Shown in pieces: positions 1 through 8,074 of a stretch of DNA of 50,752 nt. This stretch comes from Ardenticatena sp. (GTDB lineage Bacteria; Chloroflexota; Anaerolineae; Ardenticatenales; Ardenticatenaceae): contig WFOS01000027.1 of the NCBI GenBank assembly GCA_015487975.1, forward strand, positions 1 to 50,752. Direction: 5' to 3'. The translations under genes were made by a program, and so were the position numbers. Positions within the stretch are counted from its first letter, which is position 1; each line of letters begins with the position of its first letter. Below the pieces are notes generated by a model. The model was given only the letters and a program-made list of their open reading frames with translations. It was not told where the DNA came from and made no database searches.

Positions 1-120
1 CAAACAGGCCGCTTGACGGCTTTTTGCGGCTCGTTTGTCCTTTGGTCAAGCGCTCGTCACCACCCTGCATCCCTCGGTGGCTCTGTTCTCTTTGTCTTCC
101 CCCCTCACCTTGTTCCGCTT
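1..120. other. Left-edge sequence with no recognisable gene
   Basis: I find no convincing coding sequence here in any frame. Read on the minus strand, this is where the lanthipeptide synthetase fragment should continue, but no frame restores the expected synthetase sequence. A weak hairpin, GCCG (8-11) with CGGC (17-20) followed by five T, could end a plus-strand transcript coming from outside the window. The junction near 120 probably marks a rearrangement. Confidence 0.4.
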
Positions 121-318
121 TCATTTTGGAAAGTTGTCCAAAGTCCAATAATTGACCATCCACCATATACCTTCTCGAGATGTCCTTTCTTTGGATTGAC
201 GGTCAAGCAAATCAATAAAGCTTCCAGAAGAAGGGTGATAGTGAACATCAACAGGTTCGTAAAACAGGCTGTTGCTCCATGCGTACCAAAACCGGTCTAC
301 CCAACGTTCGTCTCTCAT
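121..318 (-). pseudogene. Truncated class III lanthipeptide synthetase (LanKC-type), N-terminal fragment
   Basis: A 65-codon minus-strand reading frame begins with ATG at 318 behind a strong ribosome binding site (AAGGAG, 8-nt spacing), so it was a real gene start. The product (MRDERWVDRFWYAW, then SLFYEP, an IWW tryptophan pair and DNFPK at the end) matches the N-terminus of class III/IV lanthionine synthetases. Those begin with a short charged stretch, an (A/S)(D/N)xxFYxP motif, and a tryptophan-rich segment leading to LPxQGWKIHVSA. Here the frame stops just where QGWKIH should follow, and none of the three frames further on restores it. The lyase, kinase and cyclase domains are therefore absent. 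The precursor-like gene lies 166 nt upstream on the same strand. The family assignment is from memory of motifs, not a search; an unrelated small ORF is the alternative. Confidence 0.55.
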
Positions 319-432
319 TTCTTTTTCTCCTTATAGATACTACCCAATCCGTCGCGCACAGAACTTCGCACAATCTCGAAGCGGATAACTTCAATGAAGT
401 TGTATTAGAAGAGTAAATCACACCTCTGACAA

Positions 433-470
433 AGAAATACACGGACAGATACGCCTGCCCGTGTATTTCT
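433..470 (-). terminator. 16-bp hairpin between precursor peptide gene and synthetase fragment
   Basis: The arms 433-448 and 455-470 pair over 16 bp with one G-U, around a 6-nt loop. On the minus strand the stem ends in a T-rich run (TTTCTTTG). It sits between the small precursor gene (485-592) and the synthetase start (318). Lantibiotic operons often carry a leaky terminator or processing hairpin in this position, so that precursor mRNA exceeds synthetase mRNA. Confidence 0.55.
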
Positions 471-484
471 GAGTCATGCAAACT

Positions 485-592
485 TTATTTTATACCGCGG
501 CAACATTGAGACCAGCTACTAGTCCAACTTCCAGCAACCACTTCTTTTCCAGATTGCTTGACGGCCAGACGTTGTAACTTCAATACTTTCAT
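485..592 (-). CDS. Putative class III lanthipeptide (labionin-type) precursor peptide
   Basis: This 35-codon gene starts at ATG 592 behind AGAAAGGAGG with 8-nt spacing, one of the best ribosome binding sites in the window. The N-terminal half, MKVLKLQRLAVK, resembles the hydrophobic-x-LQ-x-L leader motif of class III precursors (labyrinthopeptin leaders carry ILELQDL). A small-residue site (VVAG) precedes a core rich in Ser, Trp and Cys: SWTSSWSQCCRGIK. The core contains Ser-x-x-Ser-x4-Cys (S22, S25, C30) and Ser-x-x-Ser-x-Cys (S25, S28, C30), the spacings used to form labionin. A synthetase N-terminus lies directly downstream, which supports the assignment. The modifying enzyme is broken here, so the peptide is probably orphaned unless a synthetase exists elsewhere. 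The longer in-frame start at 676 lacks a comparable ribosome binding site. Confidence 0.55.
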   Translation of the reverse strand: MKVLKLQRLAVKQSGKEVVAGSWTSSWSQCCRGIK

Positions 593-647
593 CGCTTGTG
601 CCTCCTTTCTGAATTTATGTGAGTATTGGGCTGCTTGGTGCGCTATC

Positions 648-676
648 ATTATTATGAAGAAAATGGCAATTTTCAA
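648..676 (-). promoter_or_regulatory. Predicted promoter for the lanthipeptide precursor gene
   Basis: On the minus strand, TTGAAA (676-671) and AATAAT (653-648) are separated by 17 bp, about 55 bp before the precursor start codon. The match is to the housekeeping sigma-factor consensus; there is no experimental support. Confidence 0.4.
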
Positions 677-829
677 TTCAGGAATTTCCCTTAATGGTTT
701 TCCCTGATACTCCCTTGGCCCCCTGACCTGAGATAGAGAGCGTTCGGAAACTCAACAACTGCACAATGGTGATTACCCAGATCTCTGGCAACAAGAGCAA
801 AAGCCCTGCTCCTTATAATTTGGACCTCA
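677..829. other. Non-coding stretch between lanthipeptide remnant and IS4 element
   Basis: No open frame with a ribosome binding site and no strong hairpin was seen. It is A+T-richer than the rest of the window. Confidence 0.4.
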
Positions 830-2042
830 TTGACTAACAAAACTTGAGGGTGTAGCGATCAACGTATATGCCCCTGGCAAACAGAAGAAAACATAAAACA
901 GAAAGAGAAGCAGACGATGATCCCTCTATGATAGCCTATGGAAAGTCTTTTCGACACATTGCCACGTTTGGGGCGATGTGCGCCAGTTGAAGACATTTCT
1001 GTGGATGATGATCGGCCTGATCATGGAAGGCAGCGTACAGATGCCCGATTGGGCCCTTACGTCGTGAGCCGCGCCCAAAAGGCGGCCAGCACGGTGCTTC
1101 CAAGGTGAGCACATCGATGTGGCACGGATTTGGCGGCCCTATGTGCGTTCGGTTCTGGACGACTGGGAAGGACGCCTGGTGGTGATCGTGGACACCACCA
1201 CCCTGTGGGGCCAATTCTGCTGTGAGCATTCCCTATCGTGGACGGGCGCTGCTCCTCGCCTGGTCTATCCTGGCCCATCGTCGTACTCGAGTGCGCTTTG
1301 CGGTCTCTCGGCAGATGTTGGAACAGGTGGCTACCATGCTGCCTCCCCATCTGGAGGTGCTCCTGCTGGCCGACCGGGGTTTTGTCGACGACGCCCTTAT
1401 CCGCTGGCTGCAGGCCCAGGGCTGGCATTGGTGCGTGCGCCTCAAGCGTTCCTCTCGCATCTACCGCCCTCGCCATGACTGGTGCTTCGTCGAAGCGTTG
1501 ACGCCTTCGGTAGAGCGTGCCCTCTGCTTGTCCTGGAGGCGCAAAAGGAGATGGGGCCATTCTCTCGCCGTGGGGCTCCCCTTTTCCGCTCGAGACCCTT
1601 GGTACATCCTCAGTGACGAGCCCACCAGCCTGACCACCTTTGCGGCGTACGCCCAGCGCATACAGATCGAAGCCTCGTGCCTGGATGACAAGTCCAACGC
1701 TTTCCGTGTCGAGAGCAGCTATCTGCAGGACCCCCAGGCCTTGGAGCGGCTAGGACTGGTGCTGGCAGCCGTCACCTTCTCCCTCGTGGCACAAGGTGTC
1801 CAGGTCGTAGCAACGCAGACTGGTGGCCCCCACTGGTTCCGAGGCGCCAGCTCCCTCAAGATCGGCTGGCGCTGTGTCAAACGCGCCCTGTTTTATCACC
1901 ACCCTCTGCTTCAGCGTTTGTGGTTGCTTTGCGACCTAAGCCCAGAACGTGCCAAAGCTTCTCGAACTCAATAGGCGCTCCGTCATTCTCCCCACTTCTT
2001 CCGATGCAAGGTCCTCTACGCTTGAAATGTTTTGTCAGTCAA
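830..2042 (+). mobile_element. Decayed IS4-family insertion sequence, bounded by terminal inverted repeats
   Basis: The left end TTGACTAACAAAAC (830-843) matches the reverse complement of 2029-2042 at 13 of 14 positions. The resulting length of about 1.2 kb fits an IS4-type element with a single transposase gene, and the transposase remnant lies between the repeats. I see no clear target-site duplication: the flanks GACCTCA and CGAGGCC do not match. The insertion is therefore old or its flanks are rearranged. Confidence 0.6.
950..1974 (+). pseudogene. IS4-family transposase, frameshifted
   Basis: The DDE transposase can be read only by switching frame three times. The N-terminal part (VRQLKTFLWMM, GSVQMPDWA) lies in one frame to about 1058, the next (YVVSRAQKAAS) in another to 1106. 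A third carries the first Asp (VIVDTTTLWG, near 1185-1210). The last open stretch, 1222-1974, carries the second Asp (LLADRGF) and the IS4 signature Y-x2-R-x3-E-x6-K (YAQRIQIEASCLDDK) with the catalytic Glu. All catalytic residues survive, but no single frame encodes them, so the copy cannot move itself without an intact relative supplying transposase. Confidence 0.8.
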
Positions 2043-2193
2043 CGAGGCCTGGCACATACCCCTTTTCCGGGATGTAGTCAGGTAGTGCGAGCATACCTGA
2101 TTGCCCCCACCTCGGGTTGGTTGCCACGCACTCTACACCTGCTATCATACACCTGCCAACCAAACCCAAATCGCGCAGACAGGGCCCGACGCT

Positions 2194-2772
2194 ATGGCGA
2201 CGAACCTGTTTCCCCGCCTCATCACACTCAAAACCGGCGAAACCGCACGGCTGCGCACCATCCGCGAAGCCGACGCTGCCGATGTCTTGCGACTGGTGCA
2301 AGCCGTTGCCACCGAAGAGGTCTTCATTGGCGTCGAGGCGAACACTCTTCCCCGAAGCGTCGAAGAAGAACGTCGCTTCATCCGCGCCGCACTGAACACG
2401 CCACGCCGCCTGTTCATGGGGGCGGACGTCAAGGGGCGTATTGTGGGGACACTCTCCCTCTCGCCAGGGCAATTTGGGCGTAAAGATGCCCACCTGGCGA
2501 CGCTCGGCATCGTGTTGGCGCCTCGATACCGGGGGGTGGGGCTCGGTGGCGCCATGCTCGACGCTGCCATCGAATGGGCACGTACCAAAGCATTCGAGAA
2601 AATTCAGCTAGAAGTCTTTGCCACCAACGAACGTGCCATTGCCCTCTACCGCCGCAAAGGCTTCGTGGAAGAAGGCCGCCGTCGCCGCGCCTACAAATTG
2701 CGGGGCGAATATGTGGATGGTGTCTTGATGGGGCTTTGGATTGGCGACGAACATGTCATCGAGGAGGCTTGA
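2194..2772 (+). CDS. GNAT-family N-acetyltransferase
   Basis: This 192-residue protein has the GCN5-related acetyltransferase fold. The acetyl-CoA pyrophosphate loop is RYRGVGLGG (R-x-x-G-x-G/A type), followed by a helix (AMLDAAIEWA) and the C-terminal strand-loop NERAIALYRRKGFVEEGRRRRAY typical of RimJ/RimL and diamine or amino-acid acetyltransferases. The substrate cannot be read from sequence; N-terminal protein acetylation or small amine acetylation are both possible. An upstream TTG at 2101 extends the frame, but the ATG at 2194 gives the normal family start (ITLKTGETARLRTIREAD). The endonuclease IV gene begins 3 nt after its stop, and the ribosome binding site of that gene lies inside the end of this one, implying co-transcription. 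Confidence 0.85.
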   Translation: MATNLFPRLITLKTGETARLRTIREADAADVLRLVQAVATEEVFIGVEANTLPRSVEEERRFIRAALNTPRRLFMGADVKGRIVGTLSLSPGQFGRKDAHLATLGIVLAPRYRGVGLGGAMLDAAIEWARTKAFEKIQLEVFATNERAIALYRRKGFVEEGRRRRAYKLRGEYVDGVLMGLWIGDEHVIEEA

Positions 2773-2775
2773 CCC

Positions 2776-3696
2776 ATGCCAAAGTTTGGCGCACACATGA
2801 GCATCAGCGGTGGTGTCGCCACCGCCTTCGAACGCGGACGCGACGTTGGTTGCGAAACCATTCAGCTCTTCACCAAAAACAACCGCCAGTGGAAAGCACC
2901 CCCACTCAAACCGAAGGAAGTGACACGCTTCCACACCCTGCACACCCAAACAGGCATCGACCCTGTGGTGGCGCACGCTTCCTATCTCATCAATATCGCC
3001 TCGCCCAAAGAAACTGTCTGGCAAAAGAGTTTCGATGCGCTGCGCATCGAGATGGAACGCTGCGACACCCTGGGCATCCCCTGGCTGGTGCTACACCCCG
3101 GTTCGCACACCGGTTCGGGTGTGGAAGCAGGGCTGGCCAAAGTCGCCCAATCGCTCGACCGCCTGTACGATGAAGGCAACTACCAAACCGCCGTGGCGCT
3201 AGAAATCACCGCCGGGCAGGGCACCAACCTGGGGCACGAATTCGAGCAGCTGGCACGCATTGTCGAACAGATGCGCTACGGCGACCGCATTGTGTACTGC
3301 TTCGACACCTGCCATGCCTTTGCCGCGGGATACGACCTCACTACCGACGAAGGCTATCAACAAACCTTCGATGCCTTCGACCGCCTGCTCGGGCTCGACC
3401 GCCTCGTCGTCTTTCATCTGAACGATAGCAAAGGCACGCTGGGCTCGCGACTGGACCGCCACGCCCACATCGGGCTGGGAGAAATTGGGCTGGGGGGCTT
3501 TGCACAACTCGTCAACGACCCCCGTTTCAGCAATGCCCCCATGATTCTGGAAACCCCCAAAGATGACGACATGGCCGAAGACCGACTCAACCTGCGCGTT
3601 CTGCGCGGACTCGTCGAAGGCAACGTGCGCGAAGCCGACGTGCGTGCCTGGTGGGACGCATTCGAGGACGAAATAGGAAGACCCTATGAAGGATGA
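2776..3696 (+). CDS. nfo: Endonuclease IV (AP endonuclease)
   Basis: The 306-residue protein is a TIM-barrel apurinic/apyrimidinic endonuclease that cuts 5' of abasic sites in base-excision repair and uses three zinc ions. Visible family motifs include FGAHMSISGG at the N-terminus, the metal ligands in HPGSHTG, EITAGQGTNLG, CFDTCHAFAAGYD, HLNDSKG, DRHAHIGLGEIG and the terminal LETPKDD. The length is slightly above the usual 280 or so because of a C-terminal tail. The ribosome binding site GAGGAGG lies in the end of the GNAT gene. Its last 11 bases overlap the start of the histidine kinase gene, pointing to translational coupling. Confidence 0.95.
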   Translation: MPKFGAHMSISGGVATAFERGRDVGCETIQLFTKNNRQWKAPPLKPKEVTRFHTLHTQTGIDPVVAHASYLINIASPKETVWQKSFDALRIEMERCDTLGIPWLVLHPGSHTGSGVEAGLAKVAQSLDRLYDEGNYQTAVALEITAGQGTNLGHEFEQLARIVEQMRYGDRIVYCFDTCHAFAAGYDLTTDEGYQQTFDAFDRLLGLDRLVVFHLNDSKGTLGSRLDRHAHIGLGEIGLGGFAQLVNDPRFSNAPMILETPKDDDMAEDRLNLRVLRGLVEGNVREADVRAWWDAFEDEIGRPYEG

Positions 3697-5305
3697 ATCC
3701 GCGAGCGGCACCGATCTGGTGCCCTTCGGCGCACACGAATATCTGTTGGCACTTTCACGGGCGCTGAGCCGCAACCTGGATTTGGGCTCCGTCCTGCACA
3801 TCGTGCTGGAAGAAGCCGTTGTGCTACTGCAAGCGGATGCAGGGTTCGTGGCGCTGCGTCTGCCTCGTAGCAACATGCGCGTGGTCGCCACGACCGGCCT
3901 GCCACTCGATGCAGCACGGGCATTCGAGCCGTTGCTGAACAGCATTCCCAACCACATCGAACAGAACGATACACCCTGGTGGAGACAGACCGCCCTGCAA
4001 CGTGCCCTGCTGCGTATCGCCCGACGCCAGCAACTGCCCTTCACACACATCATCGCCATGCCCTTGGAAGTGGACGGCGAAATCATTGGCGTGCTCATTA
4101 CCTTTCGTTCCAGCGAACGCGCCTTCACCCGCTACGAAGAACGCCTGCTCGCCGGCTTCGCCGACCAGGCATCCATTGCCATTCGCAACGCCATGCTGGT
4201 GCGCCAACTCGTCCAGGAACGCGAACGCCTGGCAGCCGTACTCGCCAACAGCGCCGATGGTGTGGCGCTCATCAACGCCGAAAAGCGCGTCGAACTCATC
4301 AACCCTGCCCTGGCACGCCTCTCTGGCTGGACGCTCGAGAGCGTTGTGGGGCAACCTTTCACCCACGTGTTGCAGCTGGAAAACGAAGCTGGTGTGCGCC
4401 TGCCGCCCCCTTCCCCCCATGACGATCTTGTGCGCCAGGAAGGCTACCTCATTCGCTGCGACGGCAGACAGGGCCCCTACGTCAGCGTGGTCTACACCCC
4501 ACTGGCACAAGGACGCGGTATGGTGGCGAGCGTTCACGATCTGAGCGAACGCCGCGCCCTCGAAGCCTCGCAACGCGCTTTCATCGCCGGCATCTCGCAC
4601 GAACTCAAAACGCCGCTCGCTATCATCATCGGCTACGCCGAAACCCTGCTCCGCGACGACGTGCAATGGGACGAAGCCACCTGGCGTGAAGGGCTCCACG
4701 TCATCCTCGACGAAGCCCACCACCTGACCCGTCTGGTGGACAACCTGCTCGACGCCGCTCGCCTGGAAGCCGGGGGACTCAAACTACACCTTGAGCCGGT
4801 GCAGCTCGACGAATTTTTGCCCCGCGTGCTGGGCGAATTTGCCCGTGCCCACCTCACACATCACTTCGACATCCAGATCGAAAGCAACGCCATGCCCCCC
4901 GTCATGGCGGATAGTGGCCGTCTGCGGCAAGTCCTGCACAACCTGCTTTCCAACGCCGTCAAATACGCCCCCGAGGGCACCACTGTGCGCCTACGCCTCC
5001 ACACCGACACCGAACGGGGAGAAGTCATCTTCTGCATCAGCGACGAGGGGCCGGGCATCCCACTCGATGAGCAAGGGCGCATCTTCCAGCGCTTCCACCG
5101 TGCAAAGGGGGAAGCCTCGCGCACCGAAGGTGCCGGGCTCGGGCTCTACATGGCACGCGCCATCGTCGAAGCCCACGGGGGACGCATCTGGGTGGAAAGC
5201 GAACCAGGGAAGGGCGCGACCTTCTGTGTCGCCCTTCCCATTGCCGACGACAAACCACCAACCCGACGCACCATCCGCATCCGTCCAGTTGACAACAGCA
5301 AGTGA
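3686..5305 (+). CDS. Orphan GAF-PAS sensor histidine kinase
   Basis: This 539-residue kinase has a GAF domain (about 25-170), a PAS domain (about 180-290), a dimerisation/phosphoacceptor domain with the H-box ISHELKTPLA (His305), and a catalytic ATPase domain. The ATPase domain shows the N box (LHNLLSNAVKYAPEG), G1 (DEGPGIP), F box (FQRFHRAKG) and G2 (GAGLGLYMARAIVEAHGG). There is no signal peptide or membrane segment, so it senses something in the cytoplasm, perhaps through GAF ligand binding. No response regulator lies next to it, so its partner is elsewhere. It overlaps nfo by 11 nt and is followed 12 nt later by polA. A genotoxic or redox-stress role is only a guess from that context. Confidence 0.9.
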   Translation: MKDESASGTDLVPFGAHEYLLALSRALSRNLDLGSVLHIVLEEAVVLLQADAGFVALRLPRSNMRVVATTGLPLDAARAFEPLLNSIPNHIEQNDTPWWRQTALQRALLRIARRQQLPFTHIIAMPLEVDGEIIGVLITFRSSERAFTRYEERLLAGFADQASIAIRNAMLVRQLVQERERLAAVLANSADGVALINAEKRVELINPALARLSGWTLESVVGQPFTHVLQLENEAGVRLPPPSPHDDLVRQEGYLIRCDGRQGPYVSVVYTPLAQGRGMVASVHDLSERRALEASQRAFIAGISHELKTPLAIIIGYAETLLRDDVQWDEATWREGLHVILDEAHHLTRLVDNLLDAARLEAGGLKLHLEPVQLDEFLPRVLGEFARAHLTHHFDIQIESNAMPPVMADSGRLRQVLHNLLSNAVKYAPEGTTVRLRLHTDTERGEVIFCISDEGPGIPLDEQGRIFQRFHRAKGEASRTEGAGLGLYMARAIVEAHGGRIWVESEPGKGATFCVALPIADDKPPTRRTIRIRPVDNSK

Positions 5306-5317
5306 GGCGAACACTCC

Positions 5318-8074
5318 ATGAGCCGACCCAAAATCGTTCTCATCGATGGGCATTCGCTGGCATACCGCGCCTTTTTCGCCTTGCCACCCACACTCGCGAC
5401 GAGCAAGGGCGAACTCACCAATGCCGTTTACGGCTTTGCCAGCATGCTGCTCGACGTGCTGGAAAATGAACACCCCGACTACATCGCCGTGGCGTTCGAT
5501 GTGGGGCGCACTTTCCGCCACGAGCTATTCGACGAGTACAAAGGGCATCGCGCCAAACAACCCGACGAACTCGCCGTGCAATTCGACCGCATCTACCAGC
5601 TGGTGGATGCCTTCGACATTCCCATCTTCACCGCCGAAGGCTATGAAGCCGACGACGTGATTGGCACCCTTGCCCGCCAGGCCGTCGAACAGGGGCTTGA
5701 CGTGGTCATCGTCACCGGCGATACCGACGCTTTCCAGCTCATCGATGACCACACCATCGTCCTCACCAGTGGCCGCCGTTTCTCCGATGTGCGCCGCTAC
5801 GACGTCGCCGCTGTGCGTGAACGCTACGGGCTGGAACCGCACCAGTTGGTGGATTATAAAGCCCTCGTGGGCGACCCAAGCGACAACATTCCCGGTGTGC
5901 GTGGCATTGGCGACAAAACCGCCCGCAAACTGCTGCAAACCTACGGCTCGCTCGACAACATCTACGCCCACCTGGACGACATCACCCCCACACGAGTGCA
6001 AAACGCCTTGCGTCGAGGGCGCGACGTCGCTTTCCTCAGCCGCGAGCTGGTACGCATTCGCACCGACGTGCCCATCACGCTCAACCTCGATGCCGCCCGC
6101 ACCCGCGATTTCGACCGCCAACGCGTGCTCGAGCTCTTCCGCGAACTCGAATTCAACAGCCTGGTGGGGCGCATTCCCCCCCCCGCGGGGCAAACCGCCC
6201 CCATGCAAACCGAAGAAGCCGCCCGCCCTGTGGATTACCACATCGTCCAACAGAGCGACCTGCACGCGCTGGCACAACGCCTTGGCGACGCCGACTTCAT
6301 TACCTTCGACGTCGAAACCGACAGCCTCGACCCTCATACCGCCAACCTGGTGGGGCTGGCGCTCAGCGTGCGCGAAGGCGAAGGTTTCTACATCCCCATT
6401 GGTCACAGTGGGCTGGAAGGCAACACCTACAACGTCCCGCTGGACGATGTGCGCGCCCTGATTGGGCCCTTCCTCGCCGCACAGCACATTCCAGCGCGGG
6501 CACACAACGCCAAATTCGACCTCATCGTCTTGCAGCGGCATGGGTTCGACATCACCAACGTGGACTTCGACACCATGATTGCCGCCTGGCTCATCAACCC
6601 CGGGCGGCGCACCTACGGGCTGAAAGCGCTCGCCTTCGACCGTCTCGGCGTCGAGATGACGCCCATCGAAGCGCTCATCGGCGCCAAAAAACGCGACCAG
6701 CGCTCCATGGCAGATGTGCCCGTCGAAGACGTTGCCCCCTACGCATGCGCCGACGTGGACATGACCACGCGACTAGCACGCCTGCTCGAAGCCGATCTGC
6801 GCGACATGGCGTTGTGGGACCTGTTCACAAACGTCGAAATGCCACTGGTGCCTGTGCTGGCGGCGATGGAACTGACGGGCGTCGCGGTGGACGTGGACGT
6901 ATTGGCCGCCCTGCGAAACGAGCTGCGCCAGCGGCTCGACGCCATCGAACAGGAGATTTACGACCTGGTGGGCTACGAATTCAACATCAACAGCAGCCAA
7001 CAACTCAGCGACGTGCTCTTTGGGAAACTGGGGCTGGACAAGCGTGCCAGCAGCAAAACCAAAAGTGGGCACTATTCCACCTCGGCGCGTGTCCTCGAAA
7101 ACCTGCGTGGCGCCCATCCCGTGGTGGATTTGATTCTAGAACACCGCCATCTGAGCAAACTGCTTTCCACCTACATCGAACAACTGCCGCGCATGGTCAA
7201 CCCTGCCACGGGGCGCATCCATACCGACTTCAACCAGACGGGCACCGAAACGGGGCGGCTGAGCTCATCCAACCCCAATTTGCAAAACATCCCCATCCGC
7301 ACCGAGATGGGGCGGCGCATTCGGCGGGCCTTCATCGCCGAAACGGGCTACGTCCTGCTCTCCGCCGACTATTCGCAAATCGAACTGCGCGTGCTCGCCC
7401 ATCTGAGCGGCGATGACGCCTTGCGCCGTGCCTTCCTGGAAGATGGCGACATTCACCGTGCCACGGCCGCTGCTGTGTTTGGCGTGCCCGCTGAGCAAGT
7501 GACGCCTGAGATGCGCAACCTGGCCAAGCGTGTCAACTTCGGCTTGCTCTACGGCATGAGCGCCTGGCGGCTCGCGACCGAAACGGGGCTCTCGCGCGAA
7601 GAGGCGGAACGCTTTCTGCAACGCTATTTCGAACGCTTCCCGAGCATCGCGGCCTTCCTCGACCAGATTGTCGAAGACGCACGCGAACGGGGCTACACCG
7701 AAACTATTCTGGGGCGGCGGCGCTACTTCCCCGAATTCCGCATAGGTGCCAACGTTCCCGCCAATCAGCTGCGTGCCGCCGAGCGTGCTGCTCGCAACCA
7801 CCCCATTCAAGGCTCGGCAGCCGACATCATCAAGCTGGCCATGATTGACATCCACCGTGCCTTCCGCGAACGGGGCCTGCAATCGCGCATGATTTTGCAA
7901 GTCCACGACGAGCTGCTTTTCGAAATTCCCGAAGATGAGCTGGCAGAAGCGCCGATATTGGTGCTCGATTTGATGAGCAACGCCTATCCGCTCAGCGTGC
8001 CGCTCAAAGTGGACGCCAAGGTAGGCTACAACTGGGACGAAATGGTTGCGTTGGACGAGTTTCTGCATGGCTGA
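5318..8074 (+). CDS. polA: DNA polymerase I
   Basis: The 918-residue protein has all three domains. The 5'-3' flap nuclease (about 1-290) carries EGYEADDVIGTLA, GDTDAFQL and DYKALVGDPSDNIPG. The 3'-5' proofreading domain (about 315-510) looks active: FDVETDS has the Exo I Asp and Glu, HNAKFD is Exo II, and YACAD is Exo III. In the polymerase domain, motif A is SADYSQIELR (Asp684), the O-helix is KRVNFGLLYGMS, and motif C is QVHDELLFEIP (Asp864). The Phe in the O-helix predicts normal discrimination against dideoxynucleotides. It fills gaps in repair and removes RNA primers, which fits its neighbour endonuclease IV. The next gene overlaps its end by 8 nt. Confidence 0.97.
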   Translation: MSRPKIVLIDGHSLAYRAFFALPPTLATSKGELTNAVYGFASMLLDVLENEHPDYIAVAFDVGRTFRHELFDEYKGHRAKQPDELAVQFDRIYQLVDAFDIPIFTAEGYEADDVIGTLARQAVEQGLDVVIVTGDTDAFQLIDDHTIVLTSGRRFSDVRRYDVAAVRERYGLEPHQLVDYKALVGDPSDNIPGVRGIGDKTARKLLQTYGSLDNIYAHLDDITPTRVQNALRRGRDVAFLSRELVRIRTDVPITLNLDAARTRDFDRQRVLELFRELEFNSLVGRIPPPAGQTAPMQTEEAARPVDYHIVQQSDLHALAQRLGDADFITFDVETDSLDPHTANLVGLALSVREGEGFYIPIGHSGLEGNTYNVPLDDVRALIGPFLAAQHIPARAHNAKFDLIVLQRHGFDITNVDFDTMIAAWLINPGRRTYGLKALAFDRLGVEMTPIEALIGAKKRDQRSMADVPVEDVAPYACADVDMTTRLARLLEADLRDMALWDLFTNVEMPLVPVLAAMELTGVAVDVDVLAALRNELRQRLDAIEQEIYDLVGYEFNINSSQQLSDVLFGKLGLDKRASSKTKSGHYSTSARVLENLRGAHPVVDLILEHRHLSKLLSTYIEQLPRMVNPATGRIHTDFNQTGTETGRLSSSNPNLQNIPIRTEMGRRIRRAFIAETGYVLLSADYSQIELRVLAHLSGDDALRRAFLEDGDIHRATAAAVFGVPAEQVTPEMRNLAKRVNFGLLYGMSAWRLATETGLSREEAERFLQRYFERFPSIAAFLDQIVEDARERGYTETILGRRRYFPEFRIGANVPANQLRAAERAARNHPIQGSAADIIKLAMIDIHRAFRERGLQSRMILQVHDELLFEIPEDELAEAPILVLDLMSNAYPLSVPLKVDAKVGYNWDEMVALDEFLHG

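Noticed and set aside
485-676. A 63-residue small membrane protein starting at 676
   Set aside because: The strong ribosome binding site is at 592, inside this frame, and the upstream extension overlaps the predicted promoter.
1222-1974. A stand-alone 250-residue transposase gene
   Set aside because: It lacks the first catalytic Asp and N-terminal domain, which lie in other frames upstream, so it is part of a pseudogene.
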